DNA of 64,000 nucleotides from Paenibacillus dokdonensis. GTDB taxonomy: Bacteria; Bacillota; Bacilli; Paenibacillales; Paenibacillaceae. Below the pieces are notes generated by a model. It ran no database searches and was not told where the DNA came from. It was given only the letters and a program-made list of their open reading frames with translations. Of the stretch, positions 1-9,438 are shown in pieces; the first letter of the stretch is position 1, and the number at the start of each line of letters is the position of its first letter. The position numbers were made by a program, and so were the translations under genes. The stretch is from contig NZ_STGQ01000001.1 of the NCBI RefSeq assembly GCF_004916975.1, positions 1,574,993 through 1,638,992 on the forward strand. The letters run 5' to 3'.

Positions 1-3000
1 ATCAAACGGAGTGTGTCGATCATCATGCTGAGCAGCATGATGCTTACGGTCGGAACACCCTCTCTTCTCATCTCACAGGTTCACGCGGAGTCGGCTCCGG
101 CAACCACTACTATGGAGCAAGAGCAAGAGCAAGAGACAACGACGGGCAATGAGCTAAGCGGCATTCGGCTGCAGCATACGCCCGTAGAGTGGATCCCGGA
201 GCATCAGAATTATTCGGTAACAGCAGGCGTGTACAGTGATGGACAAGCATGGACCGGGCAAATCCGCTATTCGGTGGATGGGAATGAACAACCTCCTGTC
301 ACACTGAAACCTGAAGTACAGCAACCGGATACATATACAGGAGTGATCCCGGGTGAGTTGTTGATCGGTCGTGAACTGAACTACACGATCGAGATTCTGG
401 ATTCAGAATCAAAAGTTATCGAGTCTGTATCCTACTCCACTGCGATCCGGGAGGAAGTGCCGCAATCTTTATCCGCCGAATCACCTGCGCCTGCACTGCT
501 GATTACCGAGATGGTACCAGATACGTCTGACCTGCCTGAAACCAATACGGACGCATTTGAATTCGTAGAGGTGTACAATAACACCGATCAGGATCTGAAT
601 TTCAAGGACTACTCCTTCTTTTATAATAATAAGGATACGTGGACACCCGAAGCGGGAGCGGATATCATCATTCCTGCCCGGCAGCCAGTGGTATTCTGGA
701 TAATGAACGGAAAAAACAATCAGGAAACAGAGGAGCAATTCAACCAGAATTTCGGAAGCAATCTGATTAAAGATGTGAACCTATTTCGTATTCAGGGCGG
801 AGCAGGTATGGCTAACGGCAGTGCCAGAACCCTGACAATTATGGGCAAAAACACCGAGTCTGTCATAACAGCCTCTTATGAGCCTGCTCATGTTAAAACC
901 AATATGGGAATCTTTTTCAAGCATCCTGCAGCTGGCAGTAGCCTAATGAGTGTTATGGATTCCTCTGGAAAGCAGCCGGCAACACCTGGAACCATCGAAC
1001 CTGACCAGGCTGTTCCATTGGTTGTTGAAGCAGGAAACCAAACCGTAATCAATCATACAGCTGCTGCTTCCATAGATGTAAAGGATCTTGAGATTAAGGC
1101 GCAGGTGGTTAATCCGGGTACAAATGCGGATGGCTCGAAAATGCCTGTGAAGCTGCTATATAAGACACCATCCCAATCCAGATACACCGTCACAACGATG
1201 ACCGATTCCGGAAATACAGGTGATTACACCGCCACAATTCCGGCAGCCGCACTGATTGAACCGACGCTTCAATACCGGATTCAGGCGGGGCAGCTGGACA
1301 AGCCGTTTACTTCCCAGGTGAACATGGAAACTTTTGATTCATCCAAAGCACCTGTACTGCTCATAACCGAACTGGTTCCGAATACGACGAATGTACCAAC
1401 GACTTCATCGGATGCTTATGAGTTTATCGAGGTATACAACAATTCGGATCAGCCGGTATCATTCAAAAATTATAAGATATATTACCGTTATCCGGACAAA
1501 GGCACAGGAGCGGATGTTGAATGGCCTTCCGCCAAAAAGGATTTTGTTATTCCTTCGAAACAGTCCGTTGTCTTCTGGGTGAAGAACACCGCCAATACAG
1601 CCTATACGGCCGGCGATTTTAACAGCTTTTATAAAACAAATCTGGTTCCGGATGAAACGCTCCAGACCATTCAAAGCGATGGGATGGCCAACTCCGGCAG
1701 CCGCGCTGTCGTCATCAAAACGAATACAGGCAAAGAAATCTCTTCAGCTTATTATGATGCAGATCTACTCTACGAAGGCGGCACCAAAGGTGATGAAACC
1801 AAAGAGGACAAGGCTATTGGCTACAGCTATCCGCGAAATGGAAGCACGGTGATGATCAAAGCCGGTTCAGGTATCGAAGCACCATCACCGGGCTCTGTTA
1901 CTTCTTCTCAGGTACCTGCCGATCCGGTTCAAGTTATTGTCGACAGTATCCCTCCTACCATTCAGGATCGGACAGGTATAACGGAAGTGGAGCAGTCGAA
2001 AGGACTCGAGCTAAAAGCAGATTCAAAGGATGATCATGAGATTACCTCCGTGGAAGTCTATGTCCGTTCAGACAAACAGACTGAATTCACCGGGCATCCG
2101 TTGAAGGAAGATTTCAATGACATGATGTACCATTACAACCTTTCTTCTGCCGATTTAATCGGACGCAAATATATTGAATATTATTTCGTGGTTTCTGATG
2201 GTGTGAACGAAACACAATCGCAGTCCGTTAAAGTGACCGTTACCGGAGGGTTCAACGATGCTCCACTGCGTCTGAATGTGAAAGACCAGGAGATTCTAAA
2301 AGGTAAGTATACGATTAAAGGGATCTCTGAAGCAGCGGGAACAGCTGGAGTGAGCTTAAGTCTTGACGGGAAAAATCTGCCAGATGCCAATACCTTTGCC
2401 GGTCTTGAGAATGACGCTTATTTCGTCTTTGACGCCGTCAATGTGGACTATTATTTTAAAAATGCTGTAACGATGGGACCTCCGGAGCTGGAGGACAAGT
2501 CGATTTTGTATACGTTTATGGATCCGATCACGACATATACGACACTCTCCTTTCCAATCCGTTCTGAACGATTGACCCAAGGAGATAACATTATTTACGT
2601 CCGGGCAGGTTCGAAAACATCGCCTTTCGATAAACGTCCGGAAGAGAATAAGGATGATTTTGAAATTAAAAATGTAAGATTGCTGCTCGCGGATGGTACG
2701 GAAATTTGGGACCCTGCCTATGCTGAGAAAGAAAAGCAGATCAAGATGGGCGATTCCGCTGGCAAAAGCGAATCTATAGGCTTCCACTTTGACCTGAAGC
2801 AGGAGCATTTGAAAGCTAAATCTTATGTTTGGGACACCGCTTTGGTGCAGGATGGGCCGCATCAAGTAAGCGTCTCTGACGGTACAGGGCAGATCAGCTC
2901 CAATGTCATCGTTGACAACACGCCGCCCGTAATAAAGCCAACCGTAGAGGAAGGTAAAGAGTACCGCGGAGAATTTGATATTGATGCGGATATCAAGGAT

Positions 3001-6000
3001 GAATATGCGGGTCTGGATAAAATCACGGTGAACTTGGATGACAAGCCGATTCAGCTGCCCTACGAGACATCATCCGGCCAAATGATGGGAGGAGCCCACA
3101 AGCTGTATATCCAGGCAGCGGATAGAGCCGGAAACATTTCCGAAAAGACAGTGAATTTTAATGTGCCGGACGAAAACCCGCTTCCTCCACAGTTGATCAG
3201 TCCGAAGCAGGGACAGACCGAAGTGGGCACCAACGCGAATTTGACGGTGAAGGTACAGGACCCAAATCAGGATCCGATGAAGGTTACCTTTTACAAAGGG
3301 TACAAATATGATGGAAACCGTGCGGAGGGCTTTACCGGGTATACCAACACATCGGTGACGGAGCCTCCGAAGGAGATGACACCTTCCGGAGAAAAGGCGC
3401 TCACTAAAGAGGATTACGAGAAAATCAGCGTTGAAGACGGAAAGTATCTCGTCAATGATTCTATTGAACAGTTTCCATACCAGCGCTTTGAAGTAAAGCT
3501 AGATCCTTCCGTGAAGAGCACCGACCGGGTAGAAGTGAACTGGAAGGGAAAATCTCTGGATGGCCGGAAAGTAAGCCTGTACGCCTGGAGCCAGACGAAA
3601 AAGCAGTGGGAACAGTTGGATCATGTCATCGCGGGTGCGGATGATTTTGAACTGAAAGCTGTAGTCAAAGCCGGCGATTATATGAACGGTGAAGTCATTG
3701 ATGTGATGGTTCAGGATGAAATTGCAGTTCAGGCGGCGGATAGCGGCAGCAAGCCGACACCGGAATCGCAGGACCCCTATGATTTTTCGTTTATCTGGAT
3801 GTCTGATACGCAGTACTATTCCCAGAGCTATCCACAGATCTACCAAAAAATTGTAAACTGGATCGTGGATCAGAAGGAAAAGATGAACATCAAGTATGTT
3901 ATTCATACCGGAGATGTCGTCGATAAATCCTATCAGGAATATCAATGGCTCGAAGCTGACAAGGATATGAAGGTTCTGGAGAATGCCAATATTCCGTACG
4001 GCGTGCTGGCAGGCAATCATGATGTCGATCACCAGAATAATGATTATAGCAAGTTCAAGGAGTATTTTGGCGAGGAGCGCTTTAAAAATAACCAGGTGTT
4101 CGGTGGATCGTATGATAATAACCGCGGTCATTATGACCTGGTTTCATCGAACGGAAATGATTTTGTAATCGTCTATATTGGGTGGGGACTCGGCGATAAG
4201 GAAATCGACTGGATGAACGAGATCGTGGCCAAGTATCCGGAGCGGAAAGCGATTCTCTGTCTGCATGAATACTTACTGGTATCGAACAACCGGGCTCCGA
4301 TTGCCGATCAGATTTTTGAGAAGGTCATCAAGCCGAATAAAAATGTCATCGCTGCATTATCCGGACATTATCATGATGCAGAGCTGAAGGTTGATCAGCT
4401 GGATGACAACGGTGACGGGATTCCTGACCGCAATGTATATCAGATGCTGGCTGATTATCAGGGAGCAGCAGAAGGTGGGCTTGGATATATCCGTCTCATG
4501 CAGTTCGATATGAAAAATAACAAGCTCCACATCAAAACGTATTCTCCTTATTTGGATAATTATAATTACTATGATCCTGAAACGGATAAGGGAAAAGACG
4601 AGTTCAGTCTGAATCTTGGTCTGGAGCCGACCACGAAGCGGGTGGCAACGGATTATATTGGAGTAAGAGTATATACAGATCAGCAGATTGGTATCCAGGC
4701 CAATGTGAAGAGCGGCACGGAAGCCACAGCTGCTTGGAACGGCTTGGCTCCAAACGGTTATGATCAATGGTATGTGAAAGCCGAAGATGAACACAGCGGC
4801 AGCACATTATCAGATATTTGGGGATTCTATACCGGTAAGCAGACCGGTGAAACACATCCTGAGGTTCCGGGAGGCGGTGAAAGCAGCGGCGGTGGCAGTA
4901 GTGGAGTAGTGACTCCAGAAACGCCGGCAGTGCCTGTGAAGCCTGCACCTGAAACCGGGAATGGAGAAATGACACTGCAGTTGTCAGCAGAGGGGGCTTA
5001 TCGAGCGGATGCCAAGGCTCTCGACAAAGCCATAACAAGCACGAGCAATGGGAAGGTGGTTATACATTTAACGGGGAAGAACGAACAAACAGGAGAATCC
5101 GCATTGTATCTTCCCGCTGCATCGTTGAAAAAGGCAAAGGATAGCCAGCTGTCTCTCATTATCGTGACAACGGGTCTTACCGTTACAGTGCCACCGGCTT
5201 CATTGCCGGATCATCTGGATGAAGCGGACCAGCTGCTCCTCCGAATTGACACCTCGATGAATGACAGCATCAAACAAATCATGAGCAGCAGTATTGGCAC
5301 TTCGAAGGAATATTCGCATGGGGGTCTCGTATTTACGCTGCGTATGGCGCAGGTCAAAGGGCAAACTGAAACGCCGGTGACTGTTTTTGGAGGCCCGGTA
5401 ACATTAGAAAGAAGTCTCACAGCTGAGCAGCAAAAGCAGCTTCAAACAGATTATGCCGTTGTATATCTGCTGCAAGGAGGAGAACCAGTGTACAAGGGTG
5501 GAAGCTTTGGTGGCAGCACGGTGACTTTCACAGCAGACCAGCCTGGCTCCTATGCAGTCCTTGAGTATCACAAACAGTTCAAGGATGTGCCGGGCTCCTG
5601 GGCGGAGGAATACATTACTAAGCTTGCAGCCAAACATGTAATCCAGGGCTTGACTGAAGAATATTTTGGACCCGGCAAAAATGTAACACGTGCTGACTTC
5701 GTAACCTTGGCAATGCGCGCGGCCGGCGTAGAATTGACCCCGGTCAGTCAGGAATTTAAGGATGTGCCTGCGGAAGCTTATTATGCCGCTGCGGTTGCAC
5801 AGGCAACGAAGCTTGGTATTATCCAAGGTAGTGATGGCAAGTTCCGGCCACAAGACACAATCAGCCGCGAGGAAGCAGCTGTCATTATGATGAAAGTAAA
5901 CGATGTTCTGAATGGTAAAGAGCGGACAGGCTCTCTGAGCGTGGGCTTTGCGGACATGAACCAAGTCGCTTCCTGGGCAAAAGAAGCGGTAGAGCGTGCG

Positions 6001-6108
6001 AACCAGCTCGGTCTCATGAATGGTAAGGGCAATCACCGATTTGATCCGAAAGGGAAAGTAACCCGAGCGGAAATTGCCAAAATGATATATAGCTTGATCA
6101 ACAGCTAA
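1..6108 (+). CDS. SLH-anchored calcineurin-like phosphoesterase with lamin-tail domains (5' end probably cut)
   Basis: Secreted cell-surface protein of at least 2031 residues counted from a GTG at 13. The frame is open to base 1 and encodes Ile-Lys-Arg-Ser just before a hydrophobic signal sequence ending near VHA-ES, so the true start probably lies upstream of the window. Two lamin-tail-like repeats begin with LLITE at about residues 163 and 449. Ig-like or bacterial surface repeats follow. A metallophosphoesterase domain (about 1256-1520) shows the metal-binding motifs SDTQ, HTGDVVD, AGNHD (about 1332) and GHYHD (about 1450). A Gly/Ser/Pro linker and an unnamed stalk domain (about 1650-1850) precede three SLH repeats (about 1855-2031) with TRAD/SREE/TRAE motifs that bind pyruvylated wall polymer. 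Substrate unknown; extracellular phosphate or nucleotide hydrolysis is an inference. A terminator follows directly, so it ends its transcript. Confidence 0.9.
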   Translation: MKRSVSIIMLSSMMLTVGTPSLLISQVHAESAPATTTMEQEQEQETTTGNELSGIRLQHTPVEWIPEHQNYSVTAGVYSDGQAWTGQIRYSVDGNEQPPVTLKPEVQQPDTYTGVIPGELLIGRELNYTIEILDSESKVIESVSYSTAIREEVPQSLSAESPAPALLITEMVPDTSDLPETNTDAFEFVEVYNNTDQDLNFKDYSFFYNNKDTWTPEAGADIIIPARQPVVFWIMNGKNNQETEEQFNQNFGSNLIKDVNLFRIQGGAGMANGSARTLTIMGKNTESVITASYEPAHVKTNMGIFFKHPAAGSSLMSVMDSSGKQPATPGTIEPDQAVPLVVEAGNQTVINHTAAASIDVKDLEIKAQVVNPGTNADGSKMPVKLLYKTPSQSRYTVTTMTDSGNTGDYTATIPAAALIEPTLQYRIQAGQLDKPFTSQVNMETFDSSKAPVLLITELVPNTTNVPTTSSDAYEFIEVYNNSDQPVSFKNYKIYYRYPDKGTGADVEWPSAKKDFVIPSKQSVVFWVKNTANTAYTAGDFNSFYKTNLVPDETLQTIQSDGMANSGSRAVVIKTNTGKEISSAYYDADLLYEGGTKGDETKEDKAIGYSYPRNGSTVMIKAGSGIEAPSPGSVTSSQVPADPVQVIVDSIPPTIQDRTGITEVEQSKGLELKADSKDDHEITSVEVYVRSDKQTEFTGHPLKEDFNDMMYHYNLSSADLIGRKYIEYYFVVSDGVNETQSQSVKVTVTGGFNDAPLRLNVKDQEILKGKYTIKGISEAAGTAGVSLSLDGKNLPDANTFAGLENDAYFVFDAVNVDYYFKNAVTMGPPELEDKSILYTFMDPITTYTTLSFPIRSERLTQGDNIIYVRAGSKTSPFDKRPEENKDDFEIKNVRLLLADGTEIWDPAYAEKEKQIKMGDSAGKSESIGFHFDLKQEHLKAKSYVWDTALVQDGPHQVSVSDGTGQISSNVIVDNTPPVIKPTVEEGKEYRGEFDIDADIKDEYAGLDKITVNLDDKPIQLPYETSSGQMMGGAHKLYIQAADRAGNISEKTVNFNVPDENPLPPQLISPKQGQTEVGTNANLTVKVQDPNQDPMKVTFYKGYKYDGNRAEGFTGYTNTSVTEPPKEMTPSGEKALTKEDYEKISVEDGKYLVNDSIEQFPYQRFEVKLDPSVKSTDRVEVNWKGKSLDGRKVSLYAWSQTKKQWEQLDHVIAGADDFELKAVVKAGDYMNGEVIDVMVQDEIAVQAADSGSKPTPESQDPYDFSFIWMSDTQYYSQSYPQIYQKIVNWIVDQKEKMNIKYVIHTGDVVDKSYQEYQWLEADKDMKVLENANIPYGVLAGNHDVDHQNNDYSKFKEYFGEERFKNNQVFGGSYDNNRGHYDLVSSNGNDFVIVYIGWGLGDKEIDWMNEIVAKYPERKAILCLHEYLLVSNNRAPIADQIFEKVIKPNKNVIAALSGHYHDAELKVDQLDDNGDGIPDRNVYQMLADYQGAAEGGLGYIRLMQFDMKNNKLHIKTYSPYLDNYNYYDPETDKGKDEFSLNLGLEPTTKRVATDYIGVRVYTDQQIGIQANVKSGTEATAAWNGLAPNGYDQWYVKAEDEHSGSTLSDIWGFYTGKQTGETHPEVPGGGESSGGGSSGVVTPETPAVPVKPAPETGNGEMTLQLSAEGAYRADAKALDKAITSTSNGKVVIHLTGKNEQTGESALYLPAASLKKAKDSQLSLIIVTTGLTVTVPPASLPDHLDEADQLLLRIDTSMNDSIKQIMSSSIGTSKEYSHGGLVFTLRMAQVKGQTETPVTVFGGPVTLERSLTAEQQKQLQTDYAVVYLLQGGEPVYKGGSFGGSTVTFTADQPGSYAVLEYHKQFKDVPGSWAEEYITKLAAKHVIQGLTEEYFGPGKNVTRADFVTLAMRAAGVELTPVSQEFKDVPAEAYYAAAVAQATKLGIIQGSDGKFRPQDTISREEAAVIMMKVNDVLNGKERTGSLSVGFADMNQVASWAKEAVERANQLGLMNGKGNHRFDPKGKVTRAEIAKMIYSLINS

Positions 6109-6116
6109 ATAAGTAA

Positions 6117-6146
6117 AAGGCTGGGTGTTCTCACCCGGCCTTTCTT
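6117..6146 (+). terminator. Rho-independent terminator after the SLH phosphoesterase
   Basis: An 11-bp stem (AAGGCTGGGTG / CACCCGGCCTT, one G-T pair) closes a TTCT loop and is followed by a pyrimidine run. It starts 9 bases after the stop codon. The remaining bases to 6413 hold no ORF or structured RNA that I can support. Confidence 0.85.
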
Positions 6147-6413
6147 CATTCCCGCATCTTTAATCCGTGTTATACTATCTTTTGTGAAAGATTCCCAGAA
6201 TCATATAACTGTTACATAGGACAGCTGCAGTGGCATACAAAGGATCAGAAATTAGCACAGTCAGATTGAAGGAATCCGGAATATATTTTTAAGTAGTATG
6301 AGTTACATAAATTGAACTAAAGAGAGGGAAAGCACCTCGCCTGTATTCCGGATGGAATCAAGGAGAAGCAAGGTTAAACCTTAGTTCACTTTATATAAAG
6401 AAGGAGAAATCTC

Positions 6414-6914
6414 ATGAAATCATGGTTTGAATATAACTGGCAGGTCCGAGATGAATGGTTTGAAGTATACAGTCAGCTCCCAACCGAAGAATTGATAAAA
6501 GAAAGAACAGGAGGTGTCGGATCGATTCTGAAGACGTTTTTCCATATTGCGGACGTGGAGCTCAGCTGGATCAGAGCCATCGAAGGGCTGGAGGACTGGG
6601 AACCTCTCTATGAAGATTATCCAACTCTGGAGGCAGTAAAGGATTTATCAGACGGTTGCCGTAAACAAATACTGGACATTCTTTCGAATGCAGATGTAAG
6701 CAAGGAGAGCACCGTTGTTCGCGTTTCCTGGAGAAATGAGCCTTTGGTGTACGGGGAAGTGCTCCGCCATGTGATCGCCCATGAGATCCATCATATCGGC
6801 CAGTTGTCGGTATGGGCGAAGGAGCTTGATATCAAGCGGGTATCGGCTAATTTTATAGACCGAGGATTGGGGCAGACATTACTTCAGGAGAAGGCAGACC
6901 TTACAATATTATAA
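6414..6914 (+). CDS. DinB family protein
   Basis: A 166-residue four-helix-bundle DinB-type protein. The family binds a divalent metal through three histidines. Here the candidates are the His in FFHIADVE (about residue 45) and the two in AHEIHHIGQL (about 124-129). Members are thiol-dependent transferases or uncharacterised damage-inducible proteins, and the substrate cannot be read from sequence. The ATG follows the SD AAGGAG at about 7 bases. The next gene, a GNAT, begins 24 bases after the stop on the same strand, so the two are probably cotranscribed. Length is normal for the family. Confidence 0.85.
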   Translation: MKSWFEYNWQVRDEWFEVYSQLPTEELIKERTGGVGSILKTFFHIADVELSWIRAIEGLEDWEPLYEDYPTLEAVKDLSDGCRKQILDILSNADVSKESTVVRVSWRNEPLVYGEVLRHVIAHEIHHIGQLSVWAKELDIKRVSANFIDRGLGQTLLQEKADLTIL

Positions 6915-6938
6915 AAAGGAAGAGGTTGTGCAGAAGTA

Positions 6939-7427
6939 ATGGAACGAGTGAGCAGCATGAAACGTGAAGATGCAGTTGTGATCGCGACTTGGAGGTACCC
7001 GGAGCCGTATGATTTATACAGCATGGATGGAAGCGAAGAAGATATTGCCGATTTAATGAATGGAGATTATGTTTCTGCAAGAGATGCTGAAGGCAGTCTG
7101 ATCGGATTTTATTGTACTGGCATTTCGGCACGCGTCCCGGGCGGTTATGATGCAGGGATATATGAAGATGATTCCTTGGTGGATTTCGGCCTGGGGATGA
7201 AGCCGGAGCTTACCGGACAGGGACATGGAATCCTTTTTGTTGAGGAGGGGATAGCTTACGTCAAGCGCAGCTTACCTGAAAAAGGAATCCGCCTGGTCGT
7301 AGCCACCTTTAACCAACGTGCGATTCGAACATATGAGAATGCAGGCTTTAAGCAAACTTGCGTGTTTACTTCGCAGGTACACGGACAGGAAACTGAATTT
7401 GCCTGCATGATCCAACGGGAAGGATAA
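6939..7427 (+). CDS. GNAT family N-acetyltransferase
   Basis: A 162-residue Gcn5-related acetyltransferase, cytosolic, predicted to move an acetyl group from acetyl-CoA to an unidentified amine. The acetyl-CoA pyrophosphate loop is LGMKPELTGQGHG (about residues 86-98), and a typical beta-bulge and C-terminal half follow (VVATFNQRAIRTYENAGF). The start ATG lies about 13 bases after AGGAAGAGG; a second in-frame ATG seven codons later (KRED) has no better SD. It is the second gene of a probable pair with the DinB protein. Substrate unknown. Confidence 0.85.
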   Translation: MERVSSMKREDAVVIATWRYPEPYDLYSMDGSEEDIADLMNGDYVSARDAEGSLIGFYCTGISARVPGGYDAGIYEDDSLVDFGLGMKPELTGQGHGILFVEEGIAYVKRSLPEKGIRLVVATFNQRAIRTYENAGFKQTCVFTSQVHGQETEFACMIQREG

Positions 7428-7512
7428 ACGGCCTCATTTCCTGCATATTATGAATGGATTCAAGGAACCGGAGGATGGTGTATTATTTTTCCATGGCCAT
7501 GTTTCTTGACTT

Positions 7513-7542
7513 TTGGCAAAAATTTGGTTTTCATCATATAAG
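7513..7542 (+). promoter_or_regulatory. Possible sigma-A promoter for glutamate racemase
   Basis: TTGGCA, an 18-base spacer and TATAAG lie about 50 bases upstream of the racemase start. The match is moderate only; the rest of the 165-base gap shows no other feature. Confidence 0.35.
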
Positions 7543-7592
7543 GGAATATACATTTTTTTTGTAATGAATCTATGAAAAATCAGGTGAACAAC

Positions 7593-8387
7593 ATGCGAAT
7601 TGCGCTTTTTGATTCAGGGTTAGGCGGATTAACCGTACTTTCTGAAGCCGTGAAGCAGCTGCCCAAAGAGGACTTTTTATTTTTTGCCGACACACTTCAT
7701 GTACCTTACGGCACGAAAACTAAGGAGCAGGTGCAGGACTTTGTGCGTGAGTCGCTGGATCAAATTTTAAAAGAGGATATCAAAGCGCTGGTGATAGCAT
7801 GTAATACCGCAACCAGTGCTGCGGCGGAAGAGCTACGGCAGGAATACAGCTTTCCGATTATCGGAATGGAACCGGCAGTCAAGCCGGCCGTTGAGATGAA
7901 CCGTGAAACAGGGAAAAGAGTTTTGGTGGCGGCAACTCCATTGACTCTCCATCAGTCAAAATATACGCAGCTGGTATCCCGGGTGGACGACCACAGTATT
8001 GTGGATTCACTTCCCCTGCCTGAACTGGTGACATACTGCGAGGCTATGCAGTTTGATCCCGAAGTAATGACAACTTATTTTAACGAGAAATTAGCGCCTT
8101 ATCATTTGAATGATTATAGAACGTTGGTTCTGGGCTGCACCCATTTCCCATTCTATAAGCCGCTGCTAAGCCGGATTCTGCCAGAACATATCGAAATTAT
8201 TGATGGCAGCCGCGGAACCATCCGCAGACTCCGTCATGTGCTTGTTGAGAAGGAGCTCCTCGGAAATCAGGGCAACGGGGATATCCGTTTCGCATGCTCC
8301 AGCCAGGATCCGGCTTACTTACTGAAAATGCAGCAGGCCTTCGAACGGTTTCACAGCTGTGCGGATGTTATGAATGTCATGAAATAA
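7593..8387 (+). CDS. murI: Glutamate racemase
   Basis: Interconverts L- and D-glutamate to supply D-Glu for peptidoglycan; cytosolic. It is cofactor-independent, using two cysteines, both visible: Cys70 in IACNTATS and Cys182 in LGCTHFPF. The N-terminal MRIALFDSGLGGLTV with its DSGLGG substrate loop is diagnostic, and PYGTK follows at about residue 41. I start at 7593, because the SD AGGTGA ends 5 bases before that ATG, whereas the ATG at 7572 has no SD. This gives 264 residues, normal for the family. The gene stands alone and is convergent with the hydrolase that follows. The symbol racE would be equivalent. Confidence 0.93.
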   Translation: MRIALFDSGLGGLTVLSEAVKQLPKEDFLFFADTLHVPYGTKTKEQVQDFVRESLDQILKEDIKALVIACNTATSAAAEELRQEYSFPIIGMEPAVKPAVEMNRETGKRVLVAATPLTLHQSKYTQLVSRVDDHSIVDSLPLPELVTYCEAMQFDPEVMTTYFNEKLAPYHLNDYRTLVLGCTHFPFYKPLLSRILPEHIEIIDGSRGTIRRLRHVLVEKELLGNQGNGDIRFACSSQDPAYLLKMQQAFERFHSCADVMNVMK

Positions 8388-8421
8388 AAGTTAAGGGATA
8401 AGATGGGCTGCCTGAGATGTT

Positions 8422-9180
8422 CTAGATGCGTGCAAGCTCCCGTATCGTTTGAGAAACATTATCCTGGAATAACCCGCCGTGATAGCAGATGACGGTTTGA
8501 GCGTCATAAGACGCTAATTTTTCGAGGGATTCCATGGCCTGAGTCATATTCAGCGTTTGTTCAGGGTCAGGTCCGCAAAGACGGCCATCAATGACGCGAA
8601 GCGCATCGGCCGCGATGAGTGTTTTACTGGGAATGTGATAGAGACTGATATGCCCGGGAGTATGCCCTGGCGTAGCAATTACTTCAATGCCCCCGCACAC
8701 AGGGAGGACCTCTCCGTCATGAATCACTCGGTTTACGGGTGATTTTGGCGGATTTTTTAATGTCGAGAGAAAAGCCTGTTTCCATTGCTCGGGAACATTA
8801 GCGGGGATCATGGCTTCCGCCGCGGCGAGCGCTTCGGGAGTAATCTTAAGAATCATCTCGTCCCCCTCAATAAAAGGCTTCTCCTCCGCACTGGCCAGTA
8901 CCTCAATTTGATGGGCGCTCTGTTCCAGCATCGCTGGCAGGCTGCCAATATGGTCGATATCCTGATGCGTCAAAATGACCTTTGTCAAATCTTGAATCCC
9001 AAGTCCATGTCGTTCCAAAACCTCAGTGAATTTGGAGATTTGGCCGGGATAACCGGTATCAATCAGAATGGCATGTTCATCATCATGAATGATTGTGGGG
9101 TGGATGGTATCAACTTTACCCATGATGATTGAGGAAATATCCAGCATGTGAATTTGACTTGCCCGATTTGCTTGGTTCAT
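8422..9180 (-). CDS. Metallo-beta-lactamase-fold hydrolase
   Basis: A 252-residue MBL-fold protein, cytosolic, similar to the YflN type of Bacillus. Visible motifs: ILTHQDIDHIGS (about residues 68-79), ATPGHTPGH (about 169) and AADAL (about 190). The canonical HxHxDH reads H-Q-D-I-D-H, with Asp at the second metal-ligand position, as in a subset of the family. It is probably a thioester or lactone-type hydrolase, but the substrate is unknown. The SD GGAGGG lies 6 bases before the ATG. A near-consensus promoter lies upstream. It is convergent with the racemase gene, with only 34 bases between stops. Confidence 0.85.
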   Translation of the reverse strand: MNQANRASQIHMLDISSIIMGKVDTIHPTIIHDDEHAILIDTGYPGQISKFTEVLERHGLGIQDLTKVILTHQDIDHIGSLPAMLEQSAHQIEVLASAEEKPFIEGDEMILKITPEALAAAEAMIPANVPEQWKQAFLSTLKNPPKSPVNRVIHDGEVLPVCGGIEVIATPGHTPGHISLYHIPSKTLIAADALRVIDGRLCGPDPEQTLNMTQAMESLEKLASYDAQTVICYHGGLFQDNVSQTIRELARI

Positions 9181-9270
9181 GTAGCACCCTCCATTATTTA
9201 TATCATTGATTTCATTGAGCAGGTACTATCATAGCGCCGTGAAAAGTATAAGTCAAAGGTAAAATATTAT

Positions 9271-9299
9271 ATTATAACACATAAAAATTAATTTGTCAA
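9271..9299 (-). promoter_or_regulatory. Strong sigma-A promoter for the MBL-fold hydrolase
   Basis: Read on the minus strand, a perfect TTGACA (9299-9294), a 17-base spacer and a perfect TATAAT (9276-9271) lie in a very AT-rich stretch about 90 bases upstream of the start codon. Confidence 0.8.
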
Positions 9300-9348
9300 G
9301 TATAATATTGATGGAGTGTATGCATCCGAATTAGTATCTAATATTCAT

Positions 9349-9388
9349 AAAAAAAAGCCGGATTTCTCTGTGAAGAGAATCCGGCTTT
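9349..9388 (-). terminator. Terminator of the butanediol dehydrogenase gene
   Basis: A long stem AAAGCCGGATTnCTC / GAGAATCCGGCTTT with a short loop is followed on the minus strand by a T run. It lies 50 bases beyond the dehydrogenase stop codon. Confidence 0.85.
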
Positions 9389-9438
9389 GCCATAGGAAGA
9401 TGAAACTGGATAGATAGAAAATGATAGGATAATCTGAA

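Noticed and set aside
8452..9180. Loss-of-function reading of the MBL motif H-Q-D-I-D-H
   Set aside because: Asp at the second ligand position recurs in a subset of apparently functional MBL-fold proteins, and all other motifs are intact, so I do not call it inactive.
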